The translations under genes and the position numbers were made by a program. Source: Adiantum capillus-veneris (lineage: Eukaryota; Streptophyta; Polypodiopsida; Polypodiales; Pteridaceae). Taken from it: a DNA stretch of 64,000 bases. Location of the stretch: NCBI GenBank assembly GCA_014529385.2, contig CM043967.1, positions 88,213,278 through 88,277,277 of the forward strand, read 5' to 3'. Within the stretch, counting starts at the first letter, position 1, and each line of letters opens with the position of its first letter. The notes below the pieces were generated by a model. That model saw only the letters and a program-made list of their open reading frames with translations. It was not told the origin of the DNA and made no database searches. Shown in pieces: positions 20,322 through 30,703 of the stretch.

Positions 20322-20749
20322 ACAATAAACAGTGTAGTACCAGAGGAGGACAAAATTGCAGTTCTTCTAGCAGCCTTACCGCCTAGCTTTGACCAGATAA
20401 TGACCATCATTAAGGAGAAGGATCCAACACCAAATTTCCAAGATGTAATAACTCTTTAATGTCTGAGGAAAATAATGAAGGGAGGAATGCTACTTCAAGG
20501 GGAGGAGTTTTTGCAATTGGCTCTAGTAACAAAACTTGCTTCAAGTGTGGCAAAGAAGGGCACATAGCAAAGGACTACCTAGCATCAAAGACTTGGAGAA
20601 TTTGTGGGAAGAAGAGTCACCTTCCTTCCAAGTGTTTTAAAAAATATAGAGCCAATACCAACAGAAACCCAAGGTCCAAAGTCTATTTGAAAGAAGAAGA
20701 CAAAGATGAAGATGAAGAAGAAGGCGGCAATAAGCCTTCTAGTCTATGA
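20322..20749 (+). pseudogene. gag: copia-type gag, 5'-truncated (gag-only unit 1)
   Basis: Starts mid-gene at VVPEEDKIAVLLAALPPSFDQIMTII-type sequence, breaks at a TAA near 20457, then gives SNKTCFKCGKEGHIAKDYLAS and ICGKKSHLPSKCF, two zinc knuckles of which the first has lost its final Cys. Ends in an acidic EDKDEDEEEGG tail. The junction with LTR C at 20321/20322 is abrupt. Confidence 0.8.
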
Positions 20750-21015
20750 TGACATTCTCTAGCTTTTTGTTTTACCTTTCTCTTTCAGTTGTATTTGTTT
20801 GGAGATAGCTTGGACTAGCTTGGTCTCAGTTTTATACATCTGTTCGAGGGGAGGTGTTTGAGTATCTCTTGGATTAGAGATAGTTTGTCTCCTCGATTGG
20901 GGATGGTCTCTTGGATTGGAGATGTTCTTTTCGCTCCTAGATTGGAGTGTGCTAGAGATGTCAGTTAATGTTAGTTTTTTTAGTTTCTTCCTAGTCCAAA
21001 CCTCAAGGGGAGGAT

Positions 21016-21338
21016 TGTAAAGTGTGAGCTTTGTCCTAGTGTCCTAGAGTATGATCCAAGGAGGGAAAATGTGAAATTATCCCACATGTAGTGATGCAAG
21101 GTTGTAGAGCTACTTAAAGCTCATTTTATGAATGAATAAACACAAGACCATTTTGCATTTTATCTCTCTTGTTTATAGTGAGCTTGTGATGGCTTAGCAA
21201 CAACTCAAGATCCTGTTTATGAGTCCAAGTTAATTGATCTTGGAACCTAATTCGCTTGAGTGATAATCTAGCCAACACACACGTGTGCACAATGTTTCTC
21301 TTTCATCCACCATAGATTGCATGATCCCATTCCCATCA
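21016..21338 (+). repeat. LTR of gag-only element (shared middle copy)
   Basis: TGTAAAGTGTGAGC to CCATTCCCATCA, 323 bp, preceded by CTCAAGGGGAGGAT (purine tract). Matches 46665-46997 with scattered substitutions and one insertion of about 12 bp near its end. Confidence 0.75.
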
Positions 21339-22710
21339 AAAGGTATCAAAGTACAGGTATGCTAGCTAGGATCATTACTATGCATTTGTTTGATTAGTGT
21401 TCTCTAATTTCTACTTGAATTAGCTTAATACTTCCTAGTCCCCAATCACCACTTGGGCACGAGCATGCTCCGTGCTGCCTTTGTTGATTAGGTGAAGTGG
21501 AACTCGCATTCATCATTGATTTTGTGAGGAATTTTTCAATTTGTGTACATCCTCTTGTGTTCACTTCCAACCCACTTTTCATTAACATTACTTTCAGCCT
21601 ATTACTCAATTGCTTATGCAATTTATGTGTGTGCAAAGTGCTCATCAAAGTTGTTCCGTAGAGCTCTTGCATGCGTCAATTGACCGCATTTTGGCCATCT
21701 TATTAGAACATAAAAATCCTCCTTTTTTGGCCTTAATTGACTGCTTGATCACTTTATTTTTTGGAGGACATTAACCCCCTAATCATTTGCACTAGAGGGA
21801 GGTGTGTGTGCATGCTTTCTGCCGAAAGTAAGCATAAGACAATTTTCCTTTGGAGTTTACACAAGAAAAGCCATAGCGTTTCTTGGCTAGCTCACCAAAT
21901 CTAGAACCTTTGACCTTCCAAGGGTCGTGGGGTCAAGCACCCATGCGTAGCGCATTATAGTTCGAATTGTGGTTGTATCCGCAAGGGGCTGAGCACGCGC
22001 TTATAAGTTTTTTTTTTTTGGTTCTCGTAGTCCCTGCATGCCGTTAGTGCCTGCCTGCCCGTGCTTGCTCGACACCTCTGCCCTCCTGCCCGACTTGAAC
22101 CTGCTGCGCGAAAAGCTGACCTAACTGCCCAAACGCTGCCCGACTGCTCGCCTTTGTATAACTGGCCTTCCCACACAACTGCAACCACCCGCTGGGTCTT
22201 CTCGAATTCTTAAGAGCCAAGCCTACTAAGGTTGCCTTCCCACGAGGATCTCCAGGAACATCCCAACACCTTTAAGAACCTATTCACACCACTGGAGCTC
22301 TAGCAAAACCAAGAAATAAAAGAAAAAGAAAAAAAGATAAGGATTTGAGGCTACTCAAAAGGTTTCAACAAGGGACTTCAAAGGAGGCTATCCAACAAGC
22401 ATTCAAAGAAAACATTCACATCAAGCTTCTAATTGTGAAGAGGGGCTTCACCACCGCCGGTGAAGAGGAGCTTTACAAAAGGAGCCATGCTTCACAAAAG
22501 GAACCCCCCCCCCCCCCTCTCTGTCTCTCTCTCTCTCTCACTCACACACACACACACACACACATACACATTAAAACTTCAAAATCTTGTAGCCAAGTAC
22601 AAAAACTTGCAATTAAATTTTCTATCATCTCCTAAGGGGTATGCTGCTTGTGTAAAGAGGTAGACATTGGCTAGGAGAGTCTCCTAAGGTAAGACCCCTC
22701 TATTAGCACA
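21339..22710 (+). other. leader of gag-only unit 2, no gene seen
   Basis: Begins with a weak primer-site match (GGTATCAAAG at about 21342). Contains a C-run, (CT)n and (CA)n at about 22501-22575. The short ORFs have no family motif. Confidence 0.5.
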
Positions 22711-23530
22711 ATGGAAGAGAAAGGGCTTGGGAAATTTAACAATGAGGGCTTTCATACTTGACAAACCAAGTGGAAAGACTACTTAATGAAAAAATAGTTG
22801 TGGGGAGTAGTCAAGCCAACACTCACTGGTCCAACATCTACTGTTGGTGCACAAGTACTGTCAGGAGCTATGAGTGCACAAAATCAAGCCAAGGACGAGC
22901 AGGCATTAGGAATCATAATCACTGTACTATGTGACAATTATGTACACTTTATTGATGATTGCGATACATCATCAACTGCATGGGAAGCACTAGAAAAAAA
23001 CTTTGTAGCTAGGAAAAAGAAGAGCAAGTGAGCTTAAAGAAAGATCCATACAAATTACAAATGGAACATAACGAAGATACTACAAACTTGGTCATTTGCC
23101 TCAAAAGCAAGACCACATAGTTCTAGCTTATGTAAACAATGTAGTACCAGAGGAGGCCAAAATCGCAGTTCTTCTAGCAGCCTTACCGCCTAGCTTTGAC
23201 CAGATAATGACCATCATTGAGGAGAAGGATCCAACAACAAATTTCCAAGATGTAATCAACTCTTTAATGTCTGAGGAAAATAAGCAAGGGAGGAATTCTA
23301 CGTGAGGGGGAGGAGCTTTTGCAGTTGGCTCTAGTAACAAAACTAGCTTCAAGTGTGGCAAAGAAGGGCACATAGCAAAGGGCTGCCTAAAATCAAAGAC
23401 TTGCAGCATTTGTGGGCAGTAGGGTCACCTTTTTTCCAAGTGTTTCAAGGAAGATAACGGCAATACCAATATAAATCCAAGGCCCAAAGTCTATTTGGAA
23501 GAAGAAGAGAAAGATGAAGATGAATAAGAA
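22711..23530 (+). pseudogene. gag: copia-type gag (gag-only unit 2), several stops
   Basis: Starts MEEKGLGKFNNEGFHT, followed by LGIIITVLCDNYVHFIDDCDTS--AWEALEKNF and the same LLAALPPSFDQIMTII block as unit 1. First knuckle reads SFKCGKEGHIAKGC (first Cys changed to Ser); the second, CSICGQ-stop-GHLFSKC, has an in-frame stop. At least four stops or frame changes. Both gag copies end at the same acidic tail, showing that the element encodes nothing beyond gag. Confidence 0.8.
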
Positions 23531-23677
23531 GGCGCCAACTACAACAACATTATCTAGCTTTTTGTTTTACGTTTCTCTTTCAATTGTATTTTTTTGGAGA
23601 TAGCTTGGACTATCTTGGTCTCAGTTTTATACATCTGTTTGAGGGGAAGTGTTTGAGTTCTCTTGGATTAGAGTTAG

Positions 23678-24596
23678 TGTTGGTGGATACACCGCGACAG
23701 ATGTCAGCACAGTAAGAACTCACCTAACAAGATTTGTCAGCTAAGGATGAAGCTCGACCCGCATGCGCCTTGAAGCAAGCATAGGGTGTCAATCTACACT
23801 CGACCGACTCTCGACTAATTCCTACAGAGGTCTCTACCCAATGTCTAAGCTACAATCTTCAGGAGTGCATAAGAGGAGATTTCCTACAACGCTTGCAAGA
23901 GCCAAATACCCATCAAATGTTTTCGAAACGCCGCAGAACTTGAAGGAGACCCTACTAACACCAAGAGGTCGCTCTCCCTAAGGTCTATGAACCAAAATCC
24001 CAACCCTAAACACTTGGTGCAAAATCACGTAGGATGTCTGGCCGAAATCTGCAAGTTGTCGTTTTTGAAAACTAAAGTGTCTAATGTGTAGCTCTACTCA
24101 ATGCGAACGCGTGGATATGCTGAAATGCGAAAACGGATAACGTATGCTCACCGAATCACCAGATGAAGCTCGTAGGTCGAGCTCGCAAAACCAGACCGTT
24201 TGCCCACAATGTAGGAATCGGCGTGTAGCTCTCGTCGGGGGCAACACGCTGCACTTCTCCACACTCAATTTTGACCACCGGTACGTGCGTAGTGTCAAGA
24301 TGAAGCTCTCACTCTCTCTCGTACACAGTACGCTCACTCACAGACAGTACTTAAAAAAAAAAATGAAAAAAGGTTTTTCATTAAGGTCAAAAAGTGGTAT
24401 AAATACCTTACAATCTCAAACCCTAATGTTCCAATTTTACCATCTACTCAATCTAAATGTCAAAAATGGGATACAATCTGGAAACTTCTATAAGCCCCAA
24501 TATTTACAAAGGTGAAATGTCGGGTTTCCTCAATCAATGAATAATTACAAAAATAATATTCCGCCGAGCTCCGTAGGGTGTGTCCAGCTTCTAACA
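23678..24596 (-). repeat. 3' LTR of element B (919 bp)
   Basis: TGTTGGTGGATAC to CAGCTTCTAACA on the plus strand, next to the purine tract at 24597-24608 (minus GGAGGGGGGGAG). It carries the half-palindrome CACGTAGGATGTCTGG near 24026. Clearly diverged from the right copies by many substitutions, so B is older than F, H and A. Confidence 0.9.
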
Positions 24597-24608
24597 CTCC
24601 CCCCCTCC
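24597..24608 (-). other. polypurine tract of B
   Basis: CTCCCCCCCTCC on the plus strand, directly inside the 3' LTR. Confidence 0.85.
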
Positions 24609-24648
24609 TTGTTCATGTCGTCCTCGACATGGCTGTTGAGCTGCTTCT

Positions 24649-25620
24649 TCAGTGTAGGCAGTCTCTCATCTTGAGAAGTGACTCATATCTCGCATGTTGA
24701 GCTAGTAGTGTCGGGCCGAATATATCTGTGCTGATTGTGAAGAAGCCGGTGTAGAAGGCTTCTTCAAAGGCCTGGAGGTGATAAGAAGGTAAAAACATGA
24801 TCCTCTGATACAATGCATGTATCACCTCGTGAGAAGGCTGACCAGACAGATTGTATGCACATCTGTATGTATCTTGAAAGAAGAAGATACTGTCTGTCAC
24901 CTGGCTTGGTTTGAAGGTCTCAAAGATTGCCAAAAGTGTTTTACATATCTTTCTCATCATGATGCAAGATAGGTCAGGCGAGCCAGTGAACAATTTGATG
25001 GCGCCCGTTAGGGTTTTCACCATGTATTGCTCACTTATTCTCTCGCCTGCCTTCAAGCCTGGCAGCTTCGGGTAATTTAGCCAAGTGGGTTGGCTTCTTT
25101 GCAATAGCTCATGGGCCTTCCACGTCCTCATCCTTGGTAGAGGGCAGAAACTGAGGTTATCTCTGATTACTTTAGGTGCCTCTACGAAATGGATTAGATA
25201 CTGAGGATACTTTGTCAGCCATGACTTTCTCCACTTGGGCTGAGAGTCGACTATCAGCTTGACCCCTTTAGGTTTGGAGATTTCTGCTTTGTACATTGGC
25301 ACTGTTGGCTCCTCTCTGATATGCTTGTTGATCGTGGAAGCTTCATATTTCAACAGAGGATATGGGAGAGAGGGCTGTAGCCATTCACACTGAAGGTTGC
25401 TGGCATCTATCTTCTGAATAGTCATTGATTTGAAGACCCTCTGCTCCCATTCCAAGGCTTCTTTGGCTGTGTCTCTGACTGCTGCTTCTATGGCCTTTTG
25501 CAGCTTCTCTTCTTCTTCTTGGGTCAGATCTTGTTGCTCTTGCGAGGGTCCCACAAGGATTTCCTCTTGCATGGTGGTGTCCACTGGATCTGCCACATTC
25601 TCTATGTCGATTCCTTCCAT
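24649..25620 (-). CDS. ORF2 C-terminal domain of element B (unidentified, conserved)
   Basis: A 323-residue open frame starting MEGIDIENVADPVD. A helical Glu/Lys-rich start is followed by a compact domain with PKWRKSWLTKYPQYL, LPRMRTWKAHELL, PTWLNYPKLPG, QYMVKTLTGAI, PDLSCIMMRKICKTLL and FEEAFYTGFFT. All these blocks recur, diverged, in B2 (57.3-57.65 kb and 51.66-52.3 kb), so the domain was under selection at some time. No known enzyme motif. This is the last coding segment before the 3' LTR, where other LTR elements carry an extra or envelope-like ORF, but I see no signal peptide or membrane segment. Confidence 0.6.
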   Translation of the reverse strand: MEGIDIENVADPVDTTMQEEILVGPSQEQQDLTQEEEEKLQKAIEAAVRDTAKEALEWEQRVFKSMTIQKIDASNLQCEWLQPSLPYPLLKYEASTINKHIREEPTVPMYKAEISKPKGVKLIVDSQPKWRKSWLTKYPQYLIHFVEAPKVIRDNLSFCPLPRMRTWKAHELLQRSQPTWLNYPKLPGLKAGERISEQYMVKTLTGAIKLFTGSPDLSCIMMRKICKTLLAIFETFKPSQVTDSIFFFQDTYRCAYNLSGQPSHEVIHALYQRIMFLPSYHLQAFEEAFYTGFFTISTDIFGPTLLAQHARYESLLKMRDCLH

Positions 25621-27042
25621 GGCTGCTGGCCCGGTGCTAAACTGCTGCTCTTCTATTTGCTGCTAGCCTCTCAGCTCTTCTATCTGCTTTTGAAGTGTCT
25701 TCTTTTCTTCTTCCGATTGCTCTCCCATATTCACAAGGAGGTCATTCAGATCGGCATTTATCTTTTCTGCCTCATTAGCTTTCTCTTGATTTCTTCTAGC
25801 TCATTCCTCATGGCGTGATTTTCTTCTTCTAGGCGGTTTTGCATGACCAATGACCCCTCGACCAGCATCAGTCGGCCAGCATCAGCCTTTTCCTCTTCTC
25901 CAATGTTAACTCCTTTTGGAGCTCTTTCCTTTGTTCTTCATATAATTCAGTCTCTAAAGTAGTGTGAGTCGAGCTAGTAGCTCTGACTCTGGCAGGAGAT
26001 GCCCGCAGCCTTTGGATGGTTTGATCTTTGACTTTAATCTGATTTTAAAGCTCTATTACCTCATCCTAGCTCGCCTCCTGCTCTATCTCTGCCTTTTCCT
26101 TTGCATTTCTGAGTGTTTTTACTTCTTTGGATTCTTTAGCAAGTTGTAGGGTTAGGTTGTCCCTTTCCCTCTCTGCATCTGTCAATGACTTTCTGATTTT
26201 TCTGTATTCTTCTTCAGCTCTTTGAAGTCTTTGGTCTGATGCCTGATTTTCTCATTCCATCTCCTGGCATCTTTGTAATGCCGTGGCCAGAAGACTGGCT
26301 TGCAGCTCTGCTTGTTTCTCTATATGCTCTTGGCTTTGTCTTTGTAGTGTGTCGACTTCAGCCTTCGACTTCAGCCTTGATTTGAACTTTCGTGGTTTTG
26401 AGATTAGAAATCTCGCTTTCCATGGCCAATGATTTTGCCCTGAGCCCAATTAGCTTGGCTGTAGGTCCACCTGTATCAGTGGCCATCTCTTTCAGTTCCA
26501 CTAACTGCAGGCTCTGCATCGGTTCCTTGGGCCTTGTGCTTGCCAGCTCAAATGCCACAATGGCTGCCTCTTCTCTTGAGTAACCCGTAGCTAGTAGATC
26601 AAGAAATGTGCTAAAATTTCTTTCCTCTGGCTTTGGCTGCTCATCTTTGGGCTTAACTTCTTCTTTCTGCTCTTCCCCTTTGGTCTTCTCTTGCTTGGAG
26701 TCTTCTTGATCATCAGATATGTCTAGCTCCCTTTTTTGTTGGATTTGTGGAGGGCTAAGAGGAGGTGGACTGGATTCCGGGCTTGACGGTGGAGTTGGTG
26801 GCTTCTTCTTGAAATCCCTATCCGCCTTTGTCTTTCTCTCTCTTTCTTGGTCTTCCTGCTCTTCTAACAGTTGGCCGTCGTACTTCATCCACTTCTTCCT
26901 CTGTAAAAGGGACGTTTGGGATATTTTCTGTTGTAGCATCCAGGATCTCGAAGTTTTTGATGTAGTCTTCAAACCTATCTCTGTGCACCCTTTGGGATGA
27001 TCCCGACATGGCTTCTAGTGAGGGCTTGCATAGCTCGCTCAA
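25621..27042 (-). pseudogene. ORF2 middle part of B: Pro/Ser-rich linker and coiled coil
   Basis: Frames at 26358-26972 and 26818-27042 give basic and Pro/Ser-rich sequence (PPTPPSSPESSPPP), then GYSREEAAIVAFELAST and a long heptad-like Glu/Lys/Leu/Gln-rich stretch down to 25.7 kb. The latter is interrupted by stops near 26250, 26070 and 25663 and by frame changes. Composition suggests one long coiled-coil protein now broken. Confidence 0.55.
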
Positions 27043-28078
27043 TCTCCTTTCAGTGCTCTTTCGGCTCTGAAGCTTTCCATTAATCTTTGGAGTCGTGCTG
27101 CTTTCTGTGATTTGGTTTCTTTGACCGGCACTTGTAAACTTTCTTTCTTTCCTTTCTTCGGCTCCGATGGCTCTTCTAGCACGGTTTCTAGCCGGCGCTT
27201 TAAACGTGTGGCAACTCTGGGTGCTTTGGGCAGTTCTTCTTCTTTATCTTCTTTCAGCCTTAGCCAATCATTCTGTGAAGGAGGTTCTGGCCAGTTTTCC
27301 TTGGCATGTAGTGCTCCATAGACCACTTTCGTTATTAGCTCACCTGGGACAATGTAGGTGGGATTTTTGTTGCCCATTTTCACCAGGTTGTCATGGATAT
27401 AAGCAACATAATTTATCACCTTTGGCTCTTTTGCATTGCCCAGGTGAAGGTTGTAGCAATGGCTCCAGCCGGCATTCTGTACTTTTGTGGCCGCTTTGTA
27501 CACATGTGGAAGTACTGGTTGTAGAGTTAGCTCATGATAGCCACTTTAGGGTTTGCAATGTCTTCAAAGGTGTAGTTGTTCTTCTTTTAGGATTACACCT
27601 TGACTTCATCTCTTCTCTTGGTCACACTTTCCCCTTTGTTGGAGATGTCTAGTGCTGCTGCCACCACTCTCTGTGTGATTACAATCATAGTGTCTGGCTT
27701 GCCCTACAGATTAGTGACTCTGGCAACTCCATCCTCTCCGATAGTGGTTACGAATCCCCACACTCTTTTGATGTCAATCCCCGCCGGCACAGCTTCAAAG
27801 TAGTTATGGAGATCTATCTGCTCTAGGTAATCTCCCATTTTGCTTCTAACAAACTCATTGAGCTCCCGTGGTATCATGGGTAGCTCTACTGTATTTCCTT
27901 CAGGATCCTTGAACACACCTTGGTAGATCTTCAAGTCATTGGATTCTAGCAAATCGTCCTGAATCCATGTGCTGGCTGGCTTCAGGGTTCCTTCTGGGAT
28001 GACAAATGGCTCAACTTCTTCCAGGTAGTCTTTTATTGTCATCCTCTTCTTCTTTGCCAGTGATTTTGCGGCTGCCAT
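27039..28078 (-). pseudogene. ORF2 N-terminal part of B
   Basis: Starts MAAAKSLAKKKRMTIKDYLEE at 28078. The first 124 residues include FDKDPEG-like VFKDPEGNTVELPMIP and FEAVPAGIDIKRVWGFV, then an in-frame TAG at 27704. Coding sense continues (ITQRVVAAALDIS, GWSHCYNLHLGNAKEPKVINYVAYIHDN) in shifted frames, ending with a Lys/Arg-rich segment (27039-27503). The layout faintly recalls the plant transposon-protein domain next to retroelements, but I cannot assign it. Confidence 0.5.
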
Positions 28079-28550
28079 AGATCTTGTTGCACTCAGTAGT
28101 CCGAAGTTAGCGTTTTTTCCATATCAGCTAATAAACCGAGTTGTAACTATCCAAATGACTTGAAAATTGAAAATAAAACTTAAAAAGAACTAGGGAAATT
28201 TTGCATGTGCTCACAGTATCATTCTGGCCAAAATTTAGCATTTAGACATCCTACGCGTAGGATGTCTATTTCATCAGTTTTTGGTGAAACTTGGCAGGCT
28301 GGTGGTCCTTGGACTATTGAACATGGCTATGTGATTGGAATTGGGTTTGGGCATCAAAAAGTGCATTTCTGGACAGATTCAGACTTTAGGCTCACAAATT
28401 GGTAGGATGTCCACAACAGGTGGCAAATGATATTCAAATGGGTTGAAATTTGAGATATGAGCTTCTTGCACCATGGAATGGCTCCCATGAGGTCATTTCT
28501 TGCACAGTAAGTCAAAATCATGCTGGAGACATCCTACGTGTAGGATGTCT
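28079..28550. repeat. inter-ORF non-coding region with two palindromes
   Basis: Perfect palindromes ACATCCTACGCGTAGGATGT (extending to 28243-28268, 26 bp) and ACATCCTACGTGTAGGATGT (28527-28550, 24 bp with one central mismatch pair). Their starts are 283 bp apart. A half-site GTAGGATGTC lies at 28402. The same palindrome family fills the leader of B. Confidence 0.85.
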
Positions 28551-29248
28551 ATTTCATCAAAATGGCTTAGAATTGGTTCTGGGGTTGAGGGTTCTTCCTG
28601 TGGATAATAGACAAGATTTATAGCATATCCATTGGGATCTTTGTAATATGCATGCATAGGCACCAAAGCCTTCTCTTCTGGTTCGGTTACTGTTGGTGTG
28701 TATCTTATGCCGACTGGTCGTAATCCTGGTAGGGGTGGTTGCCGCCCCAACACTGGTTGTGTTCTTTCTACACCTACAGGTCCTGGTAGGTTTCCTGCTT
28801 GATACATAGGCATCGGTGGAAGTTGAGGAGATGCTACCTGAGCCTGGGGAGCATAAGGTCATTCTCTCACATACCCCTTGTTATAATAACATTCCTCCGT
28901 CCCATGGTTCCTACATTTTTTCTCAATAACACACCATTTTGGCTGTTTAGCCTGAGGTTTGGCGTACAAGTTAATCTTTTTTAGCACTTCCTCTACAAGC
29001 TGCTCCTGGCTTACAGCTACTTCTCCTTTCGGTGCTGTCTTAGCGGACTTGCTTCCACTTTGTTGTGAGGATGAATCACCGTCAAGATCCTTGAATTCAC
29101 CCTCTTTGTAGACCGCACAATTGTCTACAAGGTAAAGAGCCTCCTTAGTTAACTTGTTTAATGTCGTGCTCCTCTTCATATGTAAGTCCTTCTGGAGGTC
29201 TGCATTCCTTAGTCCTTGGATGAATATAAGCATAAGTTTGGACTGAGT
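28493..29248 (-). pseudogene. gag: gag of B, C-terminal part
   Basis: Continues the gag frame across the F insertion: FIQGLRNADLQKDL, the usual end of a plant gag capsid domain, then an acidic/Ser linker, a Cys-His cluster CVIEKKCRNHGTEECYYN (28859-29233), and a Pro/Gly/Arg-rich tail (28493-28813). The Cys-His spacing is not a standard CX2CX4HX4C knuckle. The last codons run through a palindrome copy. Confidence 0.6.
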
Positions 29249-30055
29249 TGTTAGGAAATAAGACGTAGCTAAATAGATAATTGAGTAGATTACTTAATGG
29301 AGAGAGACAGATTTACATACACGAGATTATAGAGTAGAGAGAGAGAGAGAGTACACACGATATACGTGGTTCACCCAAAGTGGGCTACGTCCACGAGAAA
29401 GCAGCCACTCAATGGCTTTAGTACTTCAAAACAAGAAGTATTTTACAAAGGGATTATACCCTTAATGGAGCTCCCGCCTTGCTTCACTCTCACCACCTCA
29501 CACTCACCTTGTTGCATCAACTTCACACTATATAAAATGTGTGTAGAAATGGCCTCCTTTTATAGGCCAAAAGGGGTGTCCTCTCCTATGAGAGACAACC
29601 ATGTGTAGCCGCCCTTGTTCAAATAAGTCCAAATCGGACCCTCCAATCCTCCCATGTGTGGCCGCCCTTGAGAAGACAAGTCCGCTTTTGAATTCGGCCA
29701 CTGGCCATTGAATTCGGCCACCGGCCACCGACCATTGACTTCCGACCACCGGCCACCGGCCATTGACTTTTGACCACCGGCCATCGGCCATTGACTACCG
29801 GCCACCGGCCAACCGACCGGTTGTTTTTCGACCACTTTTCGGCCGTCGGCCGGCCATAATCTTCCGGCGAAAAAAGAATATTCCGGCGAAAAAAAAAGTC
29901 TTTAAAGTTGCCCCTGATTCTTGTCCGTGAAAATTTTGGTTTCCGGTGAGTGATTTTCCTTCACGCACGATGGCTTCTCCTCATAATGGGGGCCTTACAA
30001 ATGTGCGCTTTTACCACAGAAAATTACAAGGGTAAATCAGGCTCCATACTTAACA
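29249..30055 (-). repeat. 3' LTR of F (807 bp)
   Basis: TGTTAGGAAATAAG to CCATACTTAACA, followed inside by the minus-strand purine tract AAGTGGGAGAT. Contains expanded GGCCACCGGCCA-type repeats (29695-29815) that are absent from the other LTR. Confidence 0.93.
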
Positions 30056-30115
30056 ATCTCCCACTTGGAGACTGATCTCCAAACCAAACCTGTGACTGCT
30101 TTCCATTCTGGCTTC

Positions 30116-30703
30116 TTATCCTTGAATGCCGATTGAAGATGAGCAAAAGCTCAACTTCTCCTTGTTGACCACCTTTGTAAACATGTCTGCAGGATTTTCA
30201 CTTGTATGCACCTTTCCTAGCTTTAGTTGTCCCTCTTCCAAAAGAGTGCGTATGAAGTGATATCTCACCTCAATGTGCTTTGTCCTTGAATGAAAGGCTG
30301 AGTTCTTCGCAAGATGGATAGCGCTTTGGCTATCACTGTACAAGACACAATTGTCTTGTTTGAATCCAAGCTCTTCTAAGAATCTGTGAAGCCACAGAAT
30401 TTCTTTGCTTGCCTCCATCATTGCTACATACTCTGCTTCCGTGGTAGAAAGTGAAACCACTTTCTGTAGCTTTGAAGCTCAGCTTACTGCTGTGCCTCCA
30501 ACCATGAACACATAGCCAGTAGTGCTCCTTCGAGTATCTTTGTCACCTGCCATATCTGCATCAGCATACCCTTCTAGAAAAATATCAGTTCCTCCAAAAT
30601 ACAAAGCATTTGTTGTTGTCCCTTTTAGATACCTAAGTATCCACTTCACAGCTTGCCAATGCTCTTTACCTGGGTTGTCCATGAACCTACTCACAACTCC
30701 CAC
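30116..30703 (-). pseudogene. F RNase H
   Basis: Two segments: VSRFMDNPGKEHWQAVKWILRYLKGT to ADADMAGDKDTRRSTTGY, a TGA where a Trp is expected, then STTEAEYVAMMEASKEILW and DSQSAIHLAKN, HTSENPADMFTK. Complete copia RNase H apart from the stop and the upstream 14-bp duplication. Confidence 0.9.

Noticed and set aside
19361-20325. ORFs rich in Ser/Leu/His across (GA)n and (GT)n tracts
   Set aside because: Low-complexity translations of microsatellites in LTR C and the leader of D.
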